A DNA stretch of 64,000 nt from Flavicella sp965243265. GTDB lineage: Bacteria > Bacteroidota > Bacteroidia > Flavobacteriales > Flavobacteriaceae. Numbering within the stretch: position 1 is the stretch's first letter; each line of letters opens with the position of its first letter. Below, one piece after another: positions 62,125-64,000 of this stretch. Below the pieces are notes generated by a model. The model was not told where the DNA came from. It searched no databases and saw only the letters and a list, made by a program, of their open reading frames with translations. The translations under genes and the position numbers were made by a program. The stretch covers positions 71,591 through 135,590 of the forward strand of contig CBDEUL010000011.1 of assembly GCA_965243265.1 (NCBI GenBank), written 5' to 3'.

Positions 62125-63579
62125 ATGGCTATTACTTTAAAAGGAGATCGAGAAATCAGTAACATCCCTACAACCAAGAGTAAATCTCTGCGCATCAATT
62201 TGAACAAAAACATCTACGGTAGTTTTTCTGAAATTGGAGCTGGACAAGAAACTGTTCGTAATTTTTTTAGAACAGGAGGTTCTTCTGGAACTATAGCCAA
62301 AGCCATGAGTGCCTATGATAAAGATTTCTCTGATGCTATTTATGGTATTGAAGATGATCATAGATATGTTACTGAAACACGATTAAAAAAAATGCTAAAG
62401 CATGAAATTCGCCTTATGGAAGAAAGGCTGGATCGTGAAAAACACCCTGAAAAATTCTTTTTTAGTTACGCCAATACAGTAGCCACTATTGATTTTGCAA
62501 AGCAATTCAAAGGTCATGGATGGGTTGGAATTCGTTTTCAACTGGATCCTCTTGAAGATTACAATGAAATTGTATTGCATTTACGTTTTAAAGAAACCGA
62601 TGCTACCTTACAACAAGAAACACTAGGTAAACTAGGTGTAAACCTTATTTATGGAGCTTTTTACCTTAATGACAACCCTAAGGACTTATTAACTTCTTTA
62701 TACGATAACATTGATCACGATCAATTAGAGATAGACATGATTAATTTCTCTGGTCCTAGATTTATGTATGTAGACAATCGTTTAATGAGTTTACAGCTGG
62801 TAAAAAAAGGAATGACCAATGCCGTAATGTTCGACTCTATGGGACGAAACCTTTTACCGGCACAAGTACTTTATAAAAAGAATATTTTAGCCTTAAGAGG
62901 AAGTTTTAGACCTGTTACTAAAGTTAACATGGACATGTATGAAAACTCCAAAGAGTTATTTTATCAAGAAAATAAGGTGGAGAAAGGAAATACAAAAATT
63001 ATATTTGAAATAACCTTAGCCAACCTCCGATCAGAAGGAAAAATCAATGAACGTGATTTCTTAGACAGAGCTGAATTACTTTGCTCTCTTGGACAAAATG
63101 TAATGATTACCAACTTCCAAGAATACTACAAACTTGTAGAATACTTTAGTGAGTTTACACGTGAAAGAATGGGACTTGCCATGGGAGCAGAAAGTTTAAT
63201 ACAAATATTTAACGAAAAATACTACCGCAATTTAAGTGGTGGTATTTTAGAAGGGTTTGGTAGACTATTTTTTAAAGATTTGAAAATTTACATGTACCCC
63301 CTTAAAGAGAAAAATTCTAATGAGGTTATTACAAGTGAAAATATAACTGTACATCCAAGAATGAAAGAATTGTATAAATTCTTTAAATACAATGGTAGAC
63401 TTGTAGACATAAAAAATTACGACAAAACAATACTTGAAGTTTTTTCTAGTACCATATTAGACATGATTGCCAACGGAAAAAAAGGATGGGAAGAAATGCT
63501 ACCTGAAGGAATCTCTGAATTAATAAAAAACAGACGCCTTTTTGGATACAGTTTGAAAAATACTCCTATAAAGAAATAG
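62125..63579 (+). CDS. Conserved cytosolic protein of unknown function (often mislabelled TonB-dependent receptor)
   Basis: A 484-residue protein with no signal peptide and no barrel pattern, strongly conserved in flavobacteria as I recall it. Distinct stretches include SLRINLNKNIYGSFSEIGAG, FFSYANTVATIDFAKQFKGH and ILALRGSFRPVTKVN. Databases often carry the label TonB-dependent receptor for this family, which the sequence does not support: there is no plug, no signal peptide and no outer-membrane C-terminus. It looks like a soluble alpha/beta enzyme or nucleotide-related protein, but I do not recognise the fold. Confidence 0.8.
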   Translation: MAITLKGDREISNIPTTKSKSLRINLNKNIYGSFSEIGAGQETVRNFFRTGGSSGTIAKAMSAYDKDFSDAIYGIEDDHRYVTETRLKKMLKHEIRLMEERLDREKHPEKFFFSYANTVATIDFAKQFKGHGWVGIRFQLDPLEDYNEIVLHLRFKETDATLQQETLGKLGVNLIYGAFYLNDNPKDLLTSLYDNIDHDQLEIDMINFSGPRFMYVDNRLMSLQLVKKGMTNAVMFDSMGRNLLPAQVLYKKNILALRGSFRPVTKVNMDMYENSKELFYQENKVEKGNTKIIFEITLANLRSEGKINERDFLDRAELLCSLGQNVMITNFQEYYKLVEYFSEFTRERMGLAMGAESLIQIFNEKYYRNLSGGILEGFGRLFFKDLKIYMYPLKEKNSNEVITSENITVHPRMKELYKFFKYNGRLVDIKNYDKTILEVFSSTILDMIANGKKGWEEMLPEGISELIKNRRLFGYSLKNTPIKK

Positions 63580-63613
63580 TTGATTCTCATAAGAATTAAA
63601 ACATAAAAATACC

Positions 63614-63648
63614 CTATATTTCAATCTCTTAAGTAGATTGAAATATAG
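63614..63648. promoter_or_regulatory. Perfect 14-bp dyad overlapping the start codon of an ECF sigma gene
   Basis: CTATATTTCAATCT and AGATTGAAATATAG flank CTTAAGT. The right arm ends on the first base of the GTG start. No U-tract follows, so it is not a terminator. It could be an operator, or an RNA hairpin over the translation start. Confidence 0.6.
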
Positions 63649-64000
63649 TGTTAGAAGAAAACGACGACTTTTTATTAGTTAAAGAACTACAAAATCCGCT
63701 TACAAAAGAGAAGGCGTATCGAAAATTAGTTTCTTTATATCAAGAACGTTTGTATTGGCATGTTCGTAAGATATTAATTTCTCATCATGACACTAATGAT
63801 GTATTACAAAACACTTTTATAAAAATATTTCGCAATATAAAATCCTTTAAAGGAGATAGTAAACTCTTTTCTTGGATGTATAGAATTGCAACCAACGAAT
63901 CTATTAATTTCCTTACCCAAAAGGCTAAAAGAAACAATGTTTCTGTTGAAGAGTACAAACTAACACATTTAAGTACACGGCAATTAAACGTGCATTTTAA
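63648..64000 (+). CDS. ECF-type sigma factor (partial, C-terminus outside window)
   Basis: Translated by hand: from the GTG at 63648 the frame stays open to the window edge (117 residues). Region 2 is complete: VLQNTFIKIFRNIKSF (near residues 55-70) and SWMYRIATNESINFL (near residues 79-95). In-frame TGA precedes the GTG and no ATG occurs before region 2, so GTG is the only sensible start. Region 4 lies beyond the edge. It follows the conserved unknown gene by 68 bp. Confidence 0.83.
   Translation, partial: MLEENDDFLLVKELQNPLTKEKAYRKLVSLYQERLYWHVRKILISHHDTNDVLQNTFIKIFRNIKSFKGDSKLFSWMYRIATNESINFLTQKAKRNNVSVEEYKLTHLSTRQLNVHF

Noticed and set aside
1..64000. tRNA, rRNA, CRISPR arrays, insertion sequences or prophage genes
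   Set aside because: None were found by reading; no transposase, integrase or direct-repeat array with spacers is visible. A covariance and repeat search would be needed to exclude small RNAs fully.

Overview
The window is chromosomal DNA from a member of the Bacteroidota, almost certainly a marine-type Flavobacteriaceae. The evidence is an AT-rich sequence, many -7 boxes of the form TAnnTTTG, no Shine-Dalgarno pattern before starts, frequent TTG starts, TonB-dependent receptors with carboxypeptidase-like N-terminal domains, a SecA of over 1100 residues without the C-terminal zinc motif, and many families typical of the group (imelysin, DUF4856, DUF2795, VF530, the 6S RNA between zapA and rny). 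Several starts given here are moved downstream of the longest open frame because a -7 box lies over the upstream codons. No tRNA, rRNA, CRISPR, insertion sequence or phage gene was seen; this is mostly core chromosome.

Layout. 1-6.6 kb: end of an ABC transporter, then a MarR regulator leading a fatty acid beta-oxidation operon (fadN-fadA-fadE, the Bacillus subtilis order). 6.6-9.8 kb: small Cys-rich membrane protein, family 2 glycosyltransferase, ECF sigma factor and an Nramp-like transporter lacking the usual metal motif. 9.8-17 kb: rny, 6S RNA, zapA and a coiled-coil partner read leftward; an M23 peptidase and a TonB-dependent receptor with a duplicated N-terminal domain read rightward. 17-28 kb: YoaP-type acetyltransferase, bcp, nth, a 47-residue protein, a sigma factor, uvrA, guaB, VF530 protein, DEAD-box-like helicase, M20 deacylase and two overlapping unknown genes, one with a His-rich head.

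28-39 kb is the most distinctive region: two facing clusters of predicted envelope iron/haem genes. One reads rightward (imelysin, di-haem cytochrome oxidoreductase, imelysin-like). The other reads leftward (DUF4856 lipoprotein, imelysin-like, TonB-dependent receptor, haem-binding protein). A fatty acid hydroxylase lies between. Both cluster promoters carry the same candidate operator just upstream of the -33 element, so they may form one regulon.

39-64 kb: HMG-CoA lyase, pyrD with a long leader, pheT, a DUF3817 protein, secA, DUF2795 protein, cobalamin adenosyltransferase plus methyltransferase, a divergent Wza/Wzc polysaccharide export pair with a dyad in its promoter, recG, an RsmB-type rRNA methyltransferase, sucC, a lolD-mtnN pair, a dihydroorotase-like protein that has lost its metal ligands, a carboxylesterase, an MBL-fold hydrolase, a conserved cytosolic protein of unknown function, and the start of an ECF sigma gene whose GTG start forms the edge of a perfect 14-bp dyad.
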